Shown: positions 39,523 to 50,579, numbered from the stretch's first letter. The stretch is 64,000 bases of DNA from Desulfotruncus arcticus DSM 17038 (GCF_900113335.1 NZ_FOOX01000012.1:114540-178539); one strand, 5' to 3'. The notes: generated from the sequence alone by a model not told the origin. Translations and numbers: made by a program.

Positions 39523-39849
39523 ATGACCAAGCCCAAAGTACACGTAAAAAAAGGTGATACCGTACTTGTTATTCGCGGCAAAAACGCCGGCAAAAAGGGC
39601 AAAGTGCTGGAAGTAGACCCTGCCAAAAGCCGCGTGGTGGTTGAGGGCGTAAACAAAATGAAGCGCCATACCAAACCTACCAGAAGTACGCCCCAGGGCG
39701 GGATTATGGAGAGAGAAGCACCATTGCACAGCTCAAATGTGATGCTTTTCTGCACCAAGTGTAACAATCCTACCCGGATAAGTAAAAGATTATTGGAAGA
39801 CGGCAAAAAGGTCCGTCAGTGCAAAAAATGCGGGGAAGTGCTGAGCTGA
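39523..39849 (+). CDS. rplX: 50S ribosomal protein L24
   Basis: 108 residues. KOW motif [20 protein letters not shown], and a C-terminal zinc ribbon ([17 protein letters not shown]). ATG 39523 behind AGGAGGTG is used; the upstream ATG at 39493 precedes this site. Confidence 0.96.
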   Translation: MTKPKVHVKKGDTVLVIRGKNAGKKGKVLEVDPAKSRVVVEGVNKMKRHTKPTRSTPQGGIMEREAPLHSSNVMLFCTKCNNPTRISKRLLEDGKKVRQCKKCGEVLS

Positions 39850-39872
39850 CTCGGCGGAAGGAGGGAAGCGAT

Positions 39873-40415
39873 GTGCCTAGGCTGAAGGAAAAGCACAATA
39901 GCGAAGTAATTAAGGCTATGATGGATAAATTCGGTTACAAGAATGTCATGCAAGTACCCAGGCTGGAGAAGGTCGTCATTAACATGGGTGTTGGTGAAGC
40001 CATTCAAAACAGTAAGGCCATTGATGCGGCGGTAAATGATTTGATGATTATAACCGGCCAGCGTCCGGTGGTTACCAAGGCTAAAAAATCCATAGCGGCT
40101 TTCAAGCTGCGCCAGGGAATGACCATAGGCTGCAAGGTAACTTTGCGCGGTGACCGGATGTACGAATTTGTGGATAGGCTGGTCAACATTGCCCTGCCGC
40201 GGGTGCGCGACTTCCGCGGGGTTTCGCCCAAGTCATTTGACGGGCGCGGCAATTATAGCATGGGGATCAGGGAACAGCTTATTTTTCCTGAAATTGATTA
40301 TGATAAAATCGATAAAGTCAGGGGAATGGATATTATTTTTGTAACTACTGCCAAAACTGACGAGGAAGCAAGAGAGCTGCTCCGTCTTATGGGCATGCCA
40401 TTTAAGGCAGCATAA
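39873..40415 (+). CDS. rplE: 50S ribosomal protein L5
   Basis: 180 residues from GTG ([15 protein letters not shown]) behind [18 protein letters not shown] and the 5S-rRNA-binding region [16 protein letters not shown]. The in-frame extension to 39819 overlaps rplX and is rejected. Confidence 0.96.
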   Translation: MPRLKEKHNSEVIKAMMDKFGYKNVMQVPRLEKVVINMGVGEAIQNSKAIDAAVNDLMIITGQRPVVTKAKKSIAAFKLRQGMTIGCKVTLRGDRMYEFVDRLVNIALPRVRDFRGVSPKSFDGRGNYSMGIREQLIFPEIDYDKIDKVRGMDIIFVTTAKTDEEARELLRLMGMPFKAA

Positions 40416-40447
40416 ATGTCTACCCCACCGGCAAAGGAGGGAATTAA

Positions 40448-40633
40448 GTGGCCAAAAAGGCAATGATTAACAAATCTCAAGGCCCCCAGAAATACCACGT
40501 AAGGGCTTACAACAGATGCAATATCTGCGGCCGTCCTCGCGCCTACATGCGTAAATTTGGAATCTGCCGGGTATGTTTCCGGGAGTTGGCATATAAGGGC
40601 GAAATACCCGGGCTGAGGAAGGCCAGTTGGTAA
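40448..40633 (+). CDS. rpsZ: 30S ribosomal protein S14, zinc-binding type Z
   Basis: 61 residues with [23 protein letters not shown] split as CxxC-x12-CxxC, the C+ form of S14. GTG start behind AAAGGAGG. The short zinc form is standard in Firmicute spc operons. Confidence 0.97.
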   Translation: MAKKAMINKSQGPQKYHVRAYNRCNICGRPRAYMRKFGICRVCFRELAYKGEIPGLRKASW

Positions 40634-40654
40634 AAGGAAGGAGGTATGAACGGG

Positions 40655-41053
40655 ATGGTCATGACTGATCCTGTTGCCGATTTTTTAACCCGTATCCGTA
40701 ATGCCAATATGGTTTATCATGATAAAGTAGAGGCTCCTGCTTCCAGAATGAAACGGGCCATAGCCGACATATTGAAGGAAGAGGGCTTTATCAGAGACTA
40801 CGAATATATTGAAGATGGCAAGCAAGGTGTTTTGCGGGTTTACATGAAGTATGGTTCGGGTAAAGAACGCGTTATTACCGGACTTAAAAGAATCTCGAAA
40901 CCCGGTCTCAGGGTATATTCCCGCAAGGATTCCATACCCAAGGTACTGGGTGGTCTTGGTATAGCGATCATATCCACATCCAGAGGTATAATGACTGACA
41001 AAAATGCCCGTCAGCAGAACCTTGGTGGAGAGGTTGTATGCTACGTATGGTAG
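40655..41053 (+). CDS. rpsH: 30S ribosomal protein S8
   Basis: 132 residues, [20 protein letters not shown], ending with [14 protein letters not shown] and VVCYVW. ATG 40655 is chosen; ATG 40646 touches the AAGGAGG site. Confidence 0.96.
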   Translation: MVMTDPVADFLTRIRNANMVYHDKVEAPASRMKRAIADILKEEGFIRDYEYIEDGKQGVLRVYMKYGSGKERVITGLKRISKPGLRVYSRKDSIPKVLGGLGIAIISTSRGIMTDKNARQQNLGGEVVCYVW

Positions 41054-41079
41054 TGCAAGGGGCACAGGAGGTGTAAAAG

Positions 41080-41625
41080 ATGAGCAGAATCGGTAAGAAA
41101 CCCGTCCTGCTTCCCGACAACGTTAAGGCTGTAGTGGAGGGTAACACCGTCCGGGTTGAAGGCCCCAAGGGGAAGCTGGAAAAAACGTTTCACCGGGAAA
41201 TGATCATTGAACAAGTGGATGACAGTACTATTTTAATTAAAAGACCTACCGACAATAAGCTGCACAGATCCTTGCACGGCTTAACCCGTACGCTTTTGAA
41301 CAACATGGTGCAAGGCGTGTCGGCCGGATTTCAAAAGAACCTGGAACTGGTAGGCGTCGGCTATCGCGCCGCTATGCAGGGCTCAAAACTGGTACTGACC
41401 GTCGGTTACTCTCACCCGGTAGAGATAGTTCCCCCGGAAGGGATTACAATTGAAGTACCCGCCGCTACTAAAATATCGGTTAAGGGAATTGACAAGGAAA
41501 CAGTGGGCGCTATAGCTGCCAATATTCGTGCTGTTCGCGAGCCTGAGCCGTACAAAGGCAAGGGTATCAAGTACGAGGGCGAAGTTATTCGCCGCAAGGT
41601 AGGCAAGGCCGGCGCCAAACGTTAA
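41080..41625 (+). CDS. rplF: 50S ribosomal protein L6
   Basis: 181 residues, [14 protein letters not shown] start and the C-terminal [14 protein letters not shown] signature near the sarcin-ricin loop. Confidence 0.97.
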   Translation: MSRIGKKPVLLPDNVKAVVEGNTVRVEGPKGKLEKTFHREMIIEQVDDSTILIKRPTDNKLHRSLHGLTRTLLNNMVQGVSAGFQKNLELVGVGYRAAMQGSKLVLTVGYSHPVEIVPPEGITIEVPAATKISVKGIDKETVGAIAANIRAVREPEPYKGKGIKYEGEVIRRKVGKAGAKR

Positions 41626-41649
41626 ACCAGGGGGAAGGAGTGAAGTGGC

Positions 41650-42015
41650 ATGATTACAAAACCAGACCGCAATGAGCTGCGTAAAAAAAGGCATTTGCGT
41701 GTGCGCAACAAGGTTAATGGTATTGCCGAACGTCCAAGGTTGAACATTTACCGCAGCATCAACAATATTTATGCCCAGATCATAGATGATGATCTCGGTC
41801 AAACCCTTGTGGCCGCGTCATCCCTTTCGCCCGATCTAAAAGGAGAAAATACGGGCGGTAATAAGGATGCGGCTGCAGCAGTGGGTAAATTGATCGCCGC
41901 CAAGGCGTTGGAAAAAGGAATAACCAAGGTCGTATTTGACCGGGCCGGTTATATTTACCACGGCCGGGTCAAGGCTCTGGCTGATGCAGCCAGGGAGGCA
42001 GGACTTGAATTTTAA
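41650..42015 (+). CDS. rplR: 50S ribosomal protein L18
   Basis: 121 residues with [18 protein letters not shown] and [20 protein letters not shown]. Binds 5S rRNA with L5. Confidence 0.97.
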   Translation: MITKPDRNELRKKRHLRVRNKVNGIAERPRLNIYRSINNIYAQIIDDDLGQTLVAASSLSPDLKGENTGGNKDAAAAVGKLIAAKALEKGITKVVFDRAGYIYHGRVKALADAAREAGLEF

Positions 42016-42044
42016 GAAATGAACCGGTTGTAAAAGGAGGGAAA

Positions 42045-42548
42045 ATGGTGTCAAAGTTTGAACCGGTTAAATCCGAGTTTTCCGAAAAAGTTGTATTTAT
42101 TAACCGCGTGGCCAAAGTTGTTAAAGGCGGAAGACGGTTTAGTTTTTCGGCTTTGGTGGTTGTCGGCGACGGTAAAGGACGGGTAGGGGCCGGAATGGGC
42201 AAGGCCGGTGAGGTGCCCGAAGCAATCCGCAAGGGCGTTGAAGACGCCAAGAAGAACCTGATTAATGTGCCACTTGCCAAAACTACAGTACCACATGAGG
42301 TAATCGGCATATTCGGCGCCGGCAAAGTTATGTTAAAACCGGCTGCACCCGGTACCGGTGTTATTGCAGGCGGTCCTGTAAGGGCCATTATGGAATTGGC
42401 GGGTGTCAGGGATATCCTTACTAAATCGCTGGGCTCAAACAATGCCAATAACGTTGTGCGGGCTACACTTGAGGCCATTAAAAACCTAAAGACGCCGGAG
42501 CAGGTTGCCAGGTTACGTGACAAAAAAGTGGAAGAACTGCTGGGTTAG
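42045..42548 (+). CDS. rpsE: 30S ribosomal protein S5
   Basis: 167 residues. Double-stranded-RNA-binding-like fold with [21 protein letters not shown] sequence and [26 protein letters not shown] upstream; GTG 42048 is an alternative start. Confidence 0.96.
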   Translation: MVSKFEPVKSEFSEKVVFINRVAKVVKGGRRFSFSALVVVGDGKGRVGAGMGKAGEVPEAIRKGVEDAKKNLINVPLAKTTVPHEVIGIFGAGKVMLKPAAPGTGVIAGGPVRAIMELAGVRDILTKSLGSNNANNVVRATLEAIKNLKTPEQVARLRDKKVEELLG

Positions 42549-42559
42549 GGGGTATTATT

Positions 42560-42739
42560 ATGGCCAAGCTAAAAATTACCCTGGTCAGAAGCCTGATCGG
42601 GCGGCCGGAAACGCAGAGGAAAACGGTTCGTGCCATGGGCTTGACTAAACTTAATCATTTCGTTATCCGTGAGGATTCACCCCAGGTCAGGGGAGTAATA
42701 AATAAAATTCCGCACTTGCTAAAGGTGGAGGAAGTTTAA
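42560..42739 (+). CDS. rpmD: 50S ribosomal protein L30
   Basis: 59 residues, beginning [16 protein letters not shown], with [12 protein letters not shown] and [17 protein letters not shown]. It is too short for a usual length cut-off but is in the expected place between rpsE and rplO. GGGGG precedes the start. Confidence 0.95.
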   Translation: MAKLKITLVRSLIGRPETQRKTVRAMGLTKLNHFVIREDSPQVRGVINKIPHLLKVEEV

Positions 42740-42750
42740 GGAGGTGCAAT

Positions 42751-43194
42751 ATGAACCTGCACGAGTTACAACCTACACCCGGTTCCAGGCATAAGGCCAA
42801 ACGCAAAGGTCAGGGCGTCGGATCAGGGTGGGGTAAGACCGCCGGACGCGGGCACAAAGGTCAAAACGCGCGTAGCGGAGGGGGTGTCAGGCCCGGTTTT
42901 GAAGGTGGCCAGATGCCTTTGCAGCGCCGCATGCCCAAGCGGGGATTCACCAATGCACCTTTTAAAAAGGAAATAATTGCGGTAAATCTGGAAAAATTAA
43001 ATCGCTTTGAAAACGGTGTTGAGGTAACTCCCGAAACTCTATTACAAGCCAAAGTAATTAGTAAAATTGGTGACGGGGTCAAGATTCTTGGTGAAGGGAA
43101 CCTGGAGAAGTCGCTTACGGTGAAAGCCAATGCCTTCAGTAAAAGCGCGGTGGATAAAATCCAATCTGCCGGCGGCAAGGCTGAGGTGATATAA
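42751..43194 (+). CDS. rplO: 50S ribosomal protein L15
   Basis: 147 residues with the glycine/basic-rich start [20 protein letters not shown] and [27 protein letters not shown] upstream. secY begins at the next base after its stop. Confidence 0.97.
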   Translation: MNLHELQPTPGSRHKAKRKGQGVGSGWGKTAGRGHKGQNARSGGGVRPGFEGGQMPLQRRMPKRGFTNAPFKKEIIAVNLEKLNRFENGVEVTPETLLQAKVISKIGDGVKILGEGNLEKSLTVKANAFSKSAVDKIQSAGGKAEVI

Positions 43195-44469
43195 GTGGCA
43201 ACGATACTGGATGGACTGAAGGGCGCCTTTAAGGTCAGCGAATTAAGAAACAAGATACTTTTTACCCTGGCCATGATCTTTATCTTCAGGCTGGGTACCC
43301 ATGTTCCTGTGCCCGGTGTCGATGTCGCTAAGTTTCAAGAGTTAATCGGCCAAGGAATGCTGTTCGGATTCTTTGACGTTATTTCAGGTGGCGCATTCAA
43401 AAGCTTTTCAGTGTTTGCCATGAGCATAGTGCCATACATCAACGCATCTATCATTATGCAGCTGCTTACGGTAGTAATACCTCACCTGGAGAAATTAGCC
43501 AAAGAGGGTGAAGAAGGCCGTAAAAAGATTAGCCAGTATACCCGCTATTTTACAGTGGTTTTGGCTTTTTTGCAGGCTATCGGTATGAGCGCGGTGATGG
43601 GACGCTCGGGTACTTTGCATAATCCCGGTTTTACCAGTTACGTTGTTATAGTTATCACCCTGACAGCCGGTACCGCTCTATTGATGTGGATTGGCGAGCA
43701 AATTACCGAGTACGGCATCGGCAATGGTATTTCGCTGCTAATTTTCGCGGGTATCGTGAGCAGGCTGCCGGCCGGAATTAATAACTTAATTATGCAACTG
43801 CAGGCTGGCACAATTAATATACTTAGCCTGTTGATTCTGGTAGTGATTGGTGCGCTGGTAATTGCCGCAGTGGTTGCGGTTCAGGAAGGGCAAAGACGAA
43901 TTCCGGTGCAATACGCCAAAAGGGTTGTGGGCAGAAGAGTGTATGGCGGGCAAACAACTCACCTGCCGTTAAAGGTAAACCAGGCCGGTGTTATTCCCGT
44001 AATTTTTGCTTCTTCACTGCTGATGTTTCCGGCCCAGATCGCTCAGTGGTTTCAAGGCTCCGCTGTAGCTGATTTCTTCACCAGATATTTTGGCTGGGGT
44101 ACAGCGGCGCACACAGTTGCATATGCTCTATTGATTATAGGTTTTACTTACTTCTATACGGCTGTAATTATGAACCCGGTTGATGTCGCTGAGAATATTA
44201 AAAAATATGGTGGTTTCATTCCGGGTATCAGGCCTGGCAGGCCAACTGCCGAGTACATTGCCCGGGTGATGAATAGAATTACCCTGGCAGGTGCGGTGTT
44301 TCTGGCTCTTATTGCCATATTGCCCAACTTTATATTGCTGGCCACACGAATTCCCAACATTTATTTTGGTGGGACGGCTTTGCTTATTGTAGTTGGCGTG
44401 GCCTTGGACACCATGAAGCAAATTGAGTCACATCTCCTGATGCGGAGCTACCAGGGCTTTATTAAGTAG
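43195..44469 (+). CDS. secY: Protein translocase subunit SecY
   Basis: 424 residues with ten predicted membrane helices. RNKILFTLAMIFIFRLGTHV start, plug-region VISGGAFKSFSVFAMSIVPY, and GFIPGIRPGRPTAEY in the last cytoplasmic loops. Forms the SecYEG channel. Stop and map start are 15 bases apart; the adk gene usually found between them is absent. Confidence 0.97.
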   Translation: MATILDGLKGAFKVSELRNKILFTLAMIFIFRLGTHVPVPGVDVAKFQELIGQGMLFGFFDVISGGAFKSFSVFAMSIVPYINASIIMQLLTVVIPHLEKLAKEGEEGRKKISQYTRYFTVVLAFLQAIGMSAVMGRSGTLHNPGFTSYVVIVITLTAGTALLMWIGEQITEYGIGNGISLLIFAGIVSRLPAGINNLIMQLQAGTINILSLLILVVIGALVIAAVVAVQEGQRRIPVQYAKRVVGRRVYGGQTTHLPLKVNQAGVIPVIFASSLLMFPAQIAQWFQGSAVADFFTRYFGWGTAAHTVAYALLIIGFTYFYTAVIMNPVDVAENIKKYGGFIPGIRPGRPTAEYIARVMNRITLAGAVFLALIAILPNFILLATRIPNIYFGGTALLIVVGVALDTMKQIESHLLMRSYQGFIK

Positions 44470-44484
44470 CCGAGGTGTTGCCGT

Positions 44485-45231
44485 ATGATTATATGTAAAT
44501 CCGAACGGGAAATTAGGTACATGCGCGAAGCCGGTCGGGTGGTGGCGGGGGCCCTGGCCGAGGTGGCGAAAGCGATCAGGCCGGGCGTTACTACCGCTGA
44601 AATTAACCGGGTAGCCGAAGAATATATTTTAGCTAAGGGTGCCAAGCCTGCTTTTAAAGGTCTTTATGGCTTTCCCGCTGCTGTTTGCGCTTCGGTCAAC
44701 GAACAGGTGGTGCATGGTATCCCTGGTTTAAAAAAATTGGAAAATGGGGATATTATCAGTATTGATGTTGGAGCGGAAATAAATGGTTTTTTCGGGGATG
44801 CCGCCCAGACGTTTCCCGTAGGTGAAATTACGCCGGAATTGCAAAAAATAATTGATGTTACCAAAGAAGCTCTGGACAGAGGCATTAAAATGGCCAGGAA
44901 CGGTAACCGGCTATCAGATATCTCTCATGCTGTGCAGAGTTTTGTGGAAAAGAACGGTTATTCCGTTGTCAGAGATTATGTTGGGCACGGTATCGGCAGC
45001 AAAATGCACGAGGATCCTCAGGTACCCAATTTCGGTAGGCCCGGTCGCGGGCCGCGCCTGAAGACGGGAATGACATTAGCGATTGAACCAATGGTGAACA
45101 TGGGCACTTACGAAGTGCTAACTCTTCCGGATAACTGGACGGTGGTTACCCGGGACGGCAAGCCTTCCGTGCATTTCGAACACACAATAGTAATTACCGA
45201 CGGCGATCCTGTCATACTAACCATGCTTTAA
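44485..45231 (+). CDS. map: Methionine aminopeptidase, type I
   Basis: 248 residues. Metal ligands in SIDVGAEINGFFGDAAQTF, GHGIGSKMHEDP, AIEPMVNMG and HFEHTIVI. Removes N-terminal formyl-free Met from nascent proteins. Confidence 0.96.
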   Translation: MIICKSEREIRYMREAGRVVAGALAEVAKAIRPGVTTAEINRVAEEYILAKGAKPAFKGLYGFPAAVCASVNEQVVHGIPGLKKLENGDIISIDVGAEINGFFGDAAQTFPVGEITPELQKIIDVTKEALDRGIKMARNGNRLSDISHAVQSFVEKNGYSVVRDYVGHGIGSKMHEDPQVPNFGRPGRGPRLKTGMTLAIEPMVNMGTYEVLTLPDNWTVVTRDGKPSVHFEHTIVITDGDPVILTML

Positions 45232-45334
45232 AAAGTAGCCGGTAAGCGGTAATTAGTGGTCGTTGATAGTTATGTGTATCGGGACACGCGGTCGAACAAG
45301 AAATTGCTACACCCTTACGGGGAGGGTGAAGGAA

Positions 45335-45625
45335 ATGGAGGTTAGGGCGGTTCCGGGGCAACTGGTGGAATCCAGGTCCGGGCGGGATAACGGTAGAATT
45401 TATCTGGTAATGGAAAGAGCAGGCGATAATTATGTTTATGTTGCTGATGGTACAATCAGACGGGTGGAAAATCCCAAGAAGAAAAATATCAAGCACCTAA
45501 TTTTTCATTCCCGGGTAGCCGTTCAAATTGCCGAAAAAATAAAGGACAGTCAGCGCATTACCAATCAGGAAATGCGCCGGACCATACAGGAACTACTGGA
45601 GCAGCCGGAAGAGCGGCCATTTTAA
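45335..45625 (+). CDS. KOW-domain RNA-binding protein (L14E-like)
   Basis: 96 residues, MEVRAVPGQLVESRSGRDNG start: a small KOW/L14E-like fold found between map and infA in many Clostridia. Function is not established; ribosome association is inferred from context. ATG 45335 behind GGGGAGGGTGAAGG; the longer frame to 45263 lacks a site. Confidence 0.85.
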   Translation: MEVRAVPGQLVESRSGRDNGRIYLVMERAGDNYVYVADGTIRRVENPKKKNIKHLIFHSRVAVQIAEKIKDSQRITNQEMRRTIQELLEQPEERPF

Positions 45626-45646
45626 AGGAGGTTGGTTTGATATCTA

Positions 45647-45865
45647 ATGTCAGGTAAGGATGTAATTGAAGTAGAAGGAACTGTATTGGAACCGCTACCG
45701 AATGCAATGTTTCGGGTGGAATTAAAAAACGGTCATAAAGTTCTGGCTCATGTAAGCGGGAAAATAAGGATGAACTTTATTAGAATTTTGGCCGGTGACA
45801 GAGTGATGGTTGAGTTATCGCCCTATGATTTAACCCGGGGCAGAATTGTTTACCGGTATAAATAA
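45647..45865 (+). CDS. infA: Translation initiation factor IF-1
   Basis: 72 residues, S1-like OB fold: [21 protein letters not shown] and [29 protein letters not shown] upstream. Confidence 0.97.
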   Translation: MSGKDVIEVEGTVLEPLPNAMFRVELKNGHKVLAHVSGKIRMNFIRILAGDRVMVELSPYDLTRGRIVYRYK

Positions 45866-45895
45866 ACCAGGCCCGACGGGGGCCGGGGAGGTTGA

Positions 45896-46012
<117 letters not shown>

Positions 46013-46033
46013 AATTGGAGGTGTTTTTTAGGA

Positions 46034-46408
46034 ATGGCACGTATCGCGGGTGTTGATTTACCGCGGGATAAAAGGGTAGAAATCGGCCTTACCTATATTT
46101 ACGGCATCGGCAGACCCACCTCGCAAAGGATTTTGAATCAGTCGGGAGTCAATCCCGATACCAGAATCAGGGATCTGACAGAAGAAGAGGTTAACAAGTT
46201 AAGGGACATAATTGAAAAGAATTTCCGGGTTGAGGGCGACCTGCGCCGTGAAATCGCTCTCAATATCAAGCGCCTAATGGAAATAGGCAGTTACAGGGGA
46301 CTGCGCCACCGTCGCGGCCTTCCGGTGCGCGGTCAGAATACCAAAAACAACGCCAGAACCCGCAAAGGACCCAAACGTACTGTTGGCGTCCGCAGGAAGG
46401 CTAAATAA
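46034..46408 (+). CDS. rpsM: 30S ribosomal protein S13
   Basis: 124 residues: [40 protein letters not shown] and a basic tail. First of the alpha cluster rpsM-rpsK-rpsD-rpoA-rplQ. Confidence 0.97.
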   Translation: MARIAGVDLPRDKRVEIGLTYIYGIGRPTSQRILNQSGVNPDTRIRDLTEEEVNKLRDIIEKNFRVEGDLRREIALNIKRLMEIGSYRGLRHRRGLPVRGQNTKNNARTRKGPKRTVGVRRKAK

Positions 46409-46422
46409 GGGGGGAACATTAG

Positions 46423-46812
46423 TTGGCTCGAAGAGTTGCCAGAACCAGAAGGCGGGAACGTAAAAATATCGAGCAAGGTGTGGCACATATTAAATCCACC
46501 TTTAATAATACCATCATTACCATCTCCGATACGAAAGGTAATGCCATTTCGTGGGCTAGTGCCGGCGGAGTCGGGTTTAAAGGCTCTAGAAAAAGCACAC
46601 CGTTCGCCGCCCAAATGGCTGCCGAGAAGGCTGCCCGTGAGGCTATGGAGCACGGAATGAAAGAAGTCGAAGTTACGGTTAAGGGCCCCGGGGCGGGCAG
46701 GGAAGCGGCTATACGTTCCTTGCAGGCTGCTGGTTTGGAAGTAAATATGATTAAAGATGTTACTCCAATCCCGCATAACGGCTGCCGGCCGCCAAAACGC
46801 CGGAGAGTATAA
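46423..46812 (+). CDS. rpsK: 30S ribosomal protein S11
   Basis: 129 residues from TTG behind [24 protein letters not shown] and the C-terminal [18 protein letters not shown]. Confidence 0.97.
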   Translation: MARRVARTRRRERKNIEQGVAHIKSTFNNTIITISDTKGNAISWASAGGVGFKGSRKSTPFAAQMAAEKAAREAMEHGMKEVEVTVKGPGAGREAAIRSLQAAGLEVNMIKDVTPIPHNGCRPPKRRRV

Positions 46813-46832
46813 GGAGGTGTTTTTAGCAGCTT

Positions 46833-47459
46833 ATGGCAAGATATACAGGTGCAGTGTGTAAGTTATGCCGTCGTGAAGGCCAAAAGCTTTACCTGAAAGG
46901 GGATCGCTGTTACACCGGAAAATGTGGTATTGACCGGCGCAGCTATGCTCCGGGTCAGCATGGACAGGGTAGAAAAAAGGTTTCCGAATACGGCCTGCAG
47001 TTAAGAGAAAAACAAAAAGCGCGTCGTTTTTACGGCGTATTGGAAAAACAGTTTAGAAATTATTATGATAAAGCCTCAAGGCAACCGGGTGTTACCGGGG
47101 AAAATTTGTTGAGATTGCTTGAGCGCCGCCTTGATAACGTGGTTTACCGCCTGGGTTTGGCGGCTTCCCGTAATGAGGCCCGCCAGCTGGTGCGGCACGG
47201 GCATTTCAGAGTCAACGGACGCAAAACCAATATTCCCTCATTCCTGGTTAGGGTAGGCGATGAAATTACTGTTAGGGAAAGAAGTCTTGAGTCGCCGCGG
47301 GTCAAAGAGTTACTGGAACGCGCTGCAGACAACACGGCACCGGCATGGCTGGAATATGACGCCAACCAGGTTAAGGGCCGGGTGGTGGATCTTCCCTCCC
47401 GGGATCAAATAGACGCCCCCGTTCAGGAAACCCTTATCGTGGAGTTGTACTCCAAATAA
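46833..47459 (+). CDS. rpsD: 30S ribosomal protein S4
   Basis: 208 residues. N-terminal zinc site (VCKLCRR, then [11 protein letters not shown]), S4 RNA-binding domain [20 protein letters not shown], and the C-terminal [12 protein letters not shown]. In Bacillus S4 represses its own gene. AAGGAGG upstream of the start. Confidence 0.97.
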   Translation: MARYTGAVCKLCRREGQKLYLKGDRCYTGKCGIDRRSYAPGQHGQGRKKVSEYGLQLREKQKARRFYGVLEKQFRNYYDKASRQPGVTGENLLRLLERRLDNVVYRLGLAASRNEARQLVRHGHFRVNGRKTNIPSFLVRVGDEITVRERSLESPRVKELLERAADNTAPAWLEYDANQVKGRVVDLPSRDQIDAPVQETLIVELYSK

Positions 47460-47514
47460 TCCGCGGGAGCAGTATCAATCCCATTCCGTCCCAAGGAGGG
47501 GGTATGTTCGAGTT

Positions 47515-48465
47515 ATGTTGGAAATAGAAAAGCCGAGAATTGAATGTATTGAAACTAATGAAGAGCAGAATTACGGTAAGTTTGTGGTTGAGCCGCTGGA
47601 AAGAGGCTATGGTATTACTTTGGGCAATTCGCTCAGAAGGATCCTGCTCTCATCCCTACCGGGTGCTGCTGTCACGACGGTTAAAATTGATGGTGTTTTG
47701 CACGAATTTGCCACAATTCCCGGAGTTAAGGAAGATGTTACCGAAATAATACTCAACCTCAAAAATCTATGTATTAAGCTATACAACATGGACGAAGAGC
47801 GGACTCTTAGAATAGAGGCCCAGGGAGAGGGAGAAGTAAAGGCCGGAGACATTACTTCCGATGCTGATGTGGAAATATTGAATCCTGATTTGCATATTGC
47901 AACCCTGGCTGAAGGGGCCAGGTTGTATATGGAAATGACTGTATCCAGGGGACGGGGTTACGTATCGGCTGAGCGCAACAAGCAAGGAGATCATGTGATT
48001 GGTATTATTCCGGTCGATTCAATTTTTACTCCCGTCAGAAAAGTTAATTACAATGTTGCAAACACCAGGGTAGGGCAGCGTACGGATTTCGACAAACTCA
48101 CTCTGGAAGTATGGACTGACGGCAGTATTCAACCTGATGAGGCAATTAGCTTAAGCGCTAAAATATTAAGCGAGCATCTCCGGCTTTTTATCAAGCTCAC
48201 CGAATCTACAGACGATGTTGAGATAATGGTGGAAAAAGAAGAAGAACAAAAGGATAAAATTCTGGAGATGCCGATAGAAGAGCTGGATTTGAGTGTGCGC
48301 TCCTATAATTGTCTGAAGCGTGCCGGAATCAATACTGTGGAAGAATTGATTCAACGCAACGAAGAGGACATGATGAAGGTGCGCAACCTGGGCAAAAAAT
48401 CCCTGGAAGAAGTTATGCACAAGTTATCTGAATTAAATTTAGGTTTGCGCAAGGACGATGAGTAA
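47515..48465 (+). CDS. rpoA: RNA polymerase alpha subunit
   Basis: 316 residues. The N-terminal dimerisation domain has [19 protein letters not shown]. The C-terminal domain, which contacts UP elements and activators, has [20 protein letters not shown] and [15 protein letters not shown]. Confidence 0.97.
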   Translation: MLEIEKPRIECIETNEEQNYGKFVVEPLERGYGITLGNSLRRILLSSLPGAAVTTVKIDGVLHEFATIPGVKEDVTEIILNLKNLCIKLYNMDEERTLRIEAQGEGEVKAGDITSDADVEILNPDLHIATLAEGARLYMEMTVSRGRGYVSAERNKQGDHVIGIIPVDSIFTPVRKVNYNVANTRVGQRTDFDKLTLEVWTDGSIQPDEAISLSAKILSEHLRLFIKLTESTDDVEIMVEKEEEQKDKILEMPIEELDLSVRSYNCLKRAGINTVEELIQRNEEDMMKVRNLGKKSLEEVMHKLSELNLGLRKDDE

Positions 48466-48477
48466 GGAGGGATGACG

Positions 48478-48816
48478 GTGGCGTACGCAAAATTGGGTCG
48501 TAATACAGGCCATAGAAAGGCTATGTTGCGTAACCTGGTGACTTCTTTATTGCGCGATGAACGCATTACCACCACCGAAAGCCGGGCCAAAGAAGTTAAG
48601 AGAATAGCCGAAAAAATGATTACCCTGGCTAAAAAGGGGGACCTTAATGCGAGACGGCAGGCACTGGAGTATATCTATGAAGAGAAAGTGGTGCGCAAGC
48701 TGTTCGATAACTATGGTCCTAAATATGCTGATCGCCAGGGTGGATATACCCGGATAATCAGAATTGGTTACAGGCGTGGTGACGCCGCGCAGTTGGTGCT
48801 GCTTGAACTTGTTTAA
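48478..48816 (+). CDS. rplQ: 50S ribosomal protein L17
   Basis: 112 residues from GTG ([19 protein letters not shown]) seven bases after AAGGAGG; ATG 48472 is too close to that site. Ends [13 protein letters not shown]. Confidence 0.95.
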   Translation: MAYAKLGRNTGHRKAMLRNLVTSLLRDERITTTESRAKEVKRIAEKMITLAKKGDLNARRQALEYIYEEKVVRKLFDNYGPKYADRQGGYTRIIRIGYRRGDAAQLVLLELV

Positions 48817-48894
48817 TTAAAAATTGCTGGCCGGGAAATCGCCTTTGCGGTTTCCTCTTGGCATTTTGGGGTCTGTACTGAGTGAGGGGTTTTG

Positions 48895-49740
48895 GTGGCT
48901 AACGAATCCACTATTGCATTAAGAAACCTGGCCTTTAAGTACCCTGGCAGTGATCGTCTTATTTTGAATGAGATTAATGCTCTGATTAGGAGCGGGGAAT
49001 TTCTGGCCGTGATCGGCCCTAACGGCAGCGGTAAGTCCACACTGGCGCGCTTAATATGCGGACTTCTCCGTCCCACTCAGGGGCAGGTGCTGGTGGACGG
49101 TTTATCTTCAGCTGACTCACGAAATCAAATTGAAGTCAGAAGACAGGTTGGGTTGGTCTTGCAAAACCCGGACAACCAGATTGTAGCTGCCCGGGTGGAG
49201 GAAGATGTTGCCTTTGGGCCGGAAAACCTAAACCTGCCGTCCACAGAAATTCATTACCGGGTTAACCATGCCCTGGAGAAAGTGGGTTTGGGCCATTTAA
49301 AGGACCGGCCGCCCCATCTTCTGTCAGGAGGAGAAAAGCAGCGGCTGGCCACAGCCGGACTACTGGCTTTGCGGCCGGCTTTTCTTATTTTGGATGAACC
49401 GACCTCAATGCTGGATCCCATAGGCCGGCGCGGGGTACTGGAGGTGCTGCGCGGTCTGGCTGCCGAAGGAACGGCAATTGTGTTAATAACCCATAATATG
49501 GATGAGGCGGTTGTAGCAGACCGCATCTGGGTTTTACGCAGCGGCCAACTGGTGGCCGATGGCGCGCCGGGCAGCATATTCGGCGATCCGGTGGTGAGCG
49601 AAAAATTAGAGTTTGAATTACCCCGGGTTACAAGGCTGTCCAATGCGCTGGCCGGTTACGGGCTGAATGTTCCCGCCGGGATTGTTAATACGGATGACAT
49701 GGTGTGTTTTTTATGCCGTTTGTTCAAACAAACAAGTTGA
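48895..49740 (+). CDS. ecfA1: ECF transporter ATPase EcfA1
   Basis: 281 residues: Walker A GPNGSGKS, Q-loop LVLQNPDNQ, signature LSGGEKQR, Walker B FLILDEPTSMLDP. One of two ATPases of a general energy-coupling factor vitamin transporter, which pairs with various S components encoded elsewhere. GTG 48895 behind GAGGGG is used. It overlaps ecfA2. Confidence 0.94.
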   Translation: MANESTIALRNLAFKYPGSDRLILNEINALIRSGEFLAVIGPNGSGKSTLARLICGLLRPTQGQVLVDGLSSADSRNQIEVRRQVGLVLQNPDNQIVAARVEEDVAFGPENLNLPSTEIHYRVNHALEKVGLGHLKDRPPHLLSGGEKQRLATAGLLALRPAFLILDEPTSMLDPIGRRGVLEVLRGLAAEGTAIVLITHNMDEAVVADRIWVLRSGQLVADGAPGSIFGDPVVSEKLEFELPRVTRLSNALAGYGLNVPAGIVNTDDMVCFLCRLFKQTS

Positions 49741-50579
49741 CCCATGTATATTTTAAGGGCACACCGTTGGAAACGGTGGCTCTGAAGGATATAGATTTAG
49801 AAATACCCAGGGGTGAATTTTTGGCCCTGCTCGGTGCTTCCGGCAGTGGGAAATCCACTTTGGTTCAACATTTCAACGGATTGTTGCAGCCAACATCAGG
49901 GCAGGTATCCGTGTTTGGTGTTGATGCAGCCTCCCGTAGGAACCGGAACAGCCTATGGCGCAAAGTGGGACTGGTGTTTCAATTTCCCGAGCGGCAAATT
50001 TTCAGTTCCACCGTGTATGAGGACATAGCCTTTGGACCACGTAACCTGGGGCTTGACGAGAAAGAGGTCAGGCACCGGGTGGTGGAGGCCTTGACGGATG
50101 TGGGTCTGGCAGAGGATATGTTACAATGTGACCCGATAACCCTCAGCGGAGGGCTCAGCCGGAGGGTGGCTATTGCCGGAGTTCTGGCGATGCAAACTCC
50201 AGCGTTGATTCTTGACGAGCCGGGGGCAGGTCTGGACCCGCAGGCCAAAAAACAAATTCTGCAAGCTCTCAAACGCCGTCAGCTGAAAAAGGGAACTACA
50301 ATTGTTGTAATAACCCATTACCTTGAAGATGCAGTTGAGTTTGCGGGGCTGGTGGCAGTTTTAAGCAGCGGTGAGTTAATAGCAGCCGGACCGCCGCAGC
50401 AGATTCTCAGCCAGCCTGAATTACTGCTTGGCGCCGGCCTTGAACCGCCGTTTCCAGTGGAACTGACCCATAAATTAAGTGTTAATGGTGTCCGGTTAAT
50501 GGGGGCACCGATAACTATTGATGATCTTGCCCGGGTGCTTCACCGGACATATTTAAAAACTAAACCGGGAGACGGGTAA
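49713..50579 (+). CDS. ecfA2: ECF transporter ATPase EcfA2
   Basis: 288 residues: Walker A GASGSGKS, LVFQFPERQIF Q-loop typical of EcfA2, signature LSGGLSRRVA and Walker B ALILDEPGAGLDP. ATG 49713 lies inside the end of ecfA1; the stop overlaps the ecfT start (TAATG). The signature has LSGGLSRR instead of the usual LSGGQ(K/R)RR. Confidence 0.93.
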   Translation: MPFVQTNKLTHVYFKGTPLETVALKDIDLEIPRGEFLALLGASGSGKSTLVQHFNGLLQPTSGQVSVFGVDAASRRNRNSLWRKVGLVFQFPERQIFSSTVYEDIAFGPRNLGLDEKEVRHRVVEALTDVGLAEDMLQCDPITLSGGLSRRVAIAGVLAMQTPALILDEPGAGLDPQAKKQILQALKRRQLKKGTTIVVITHYLEDAVEFAGLVAVLSSGELIAAGPPQQILSQPELLLGAGLEPPFPVELTHKLSVNGVRLMGAPITIDDLARVLHRTYLKTKPGDG

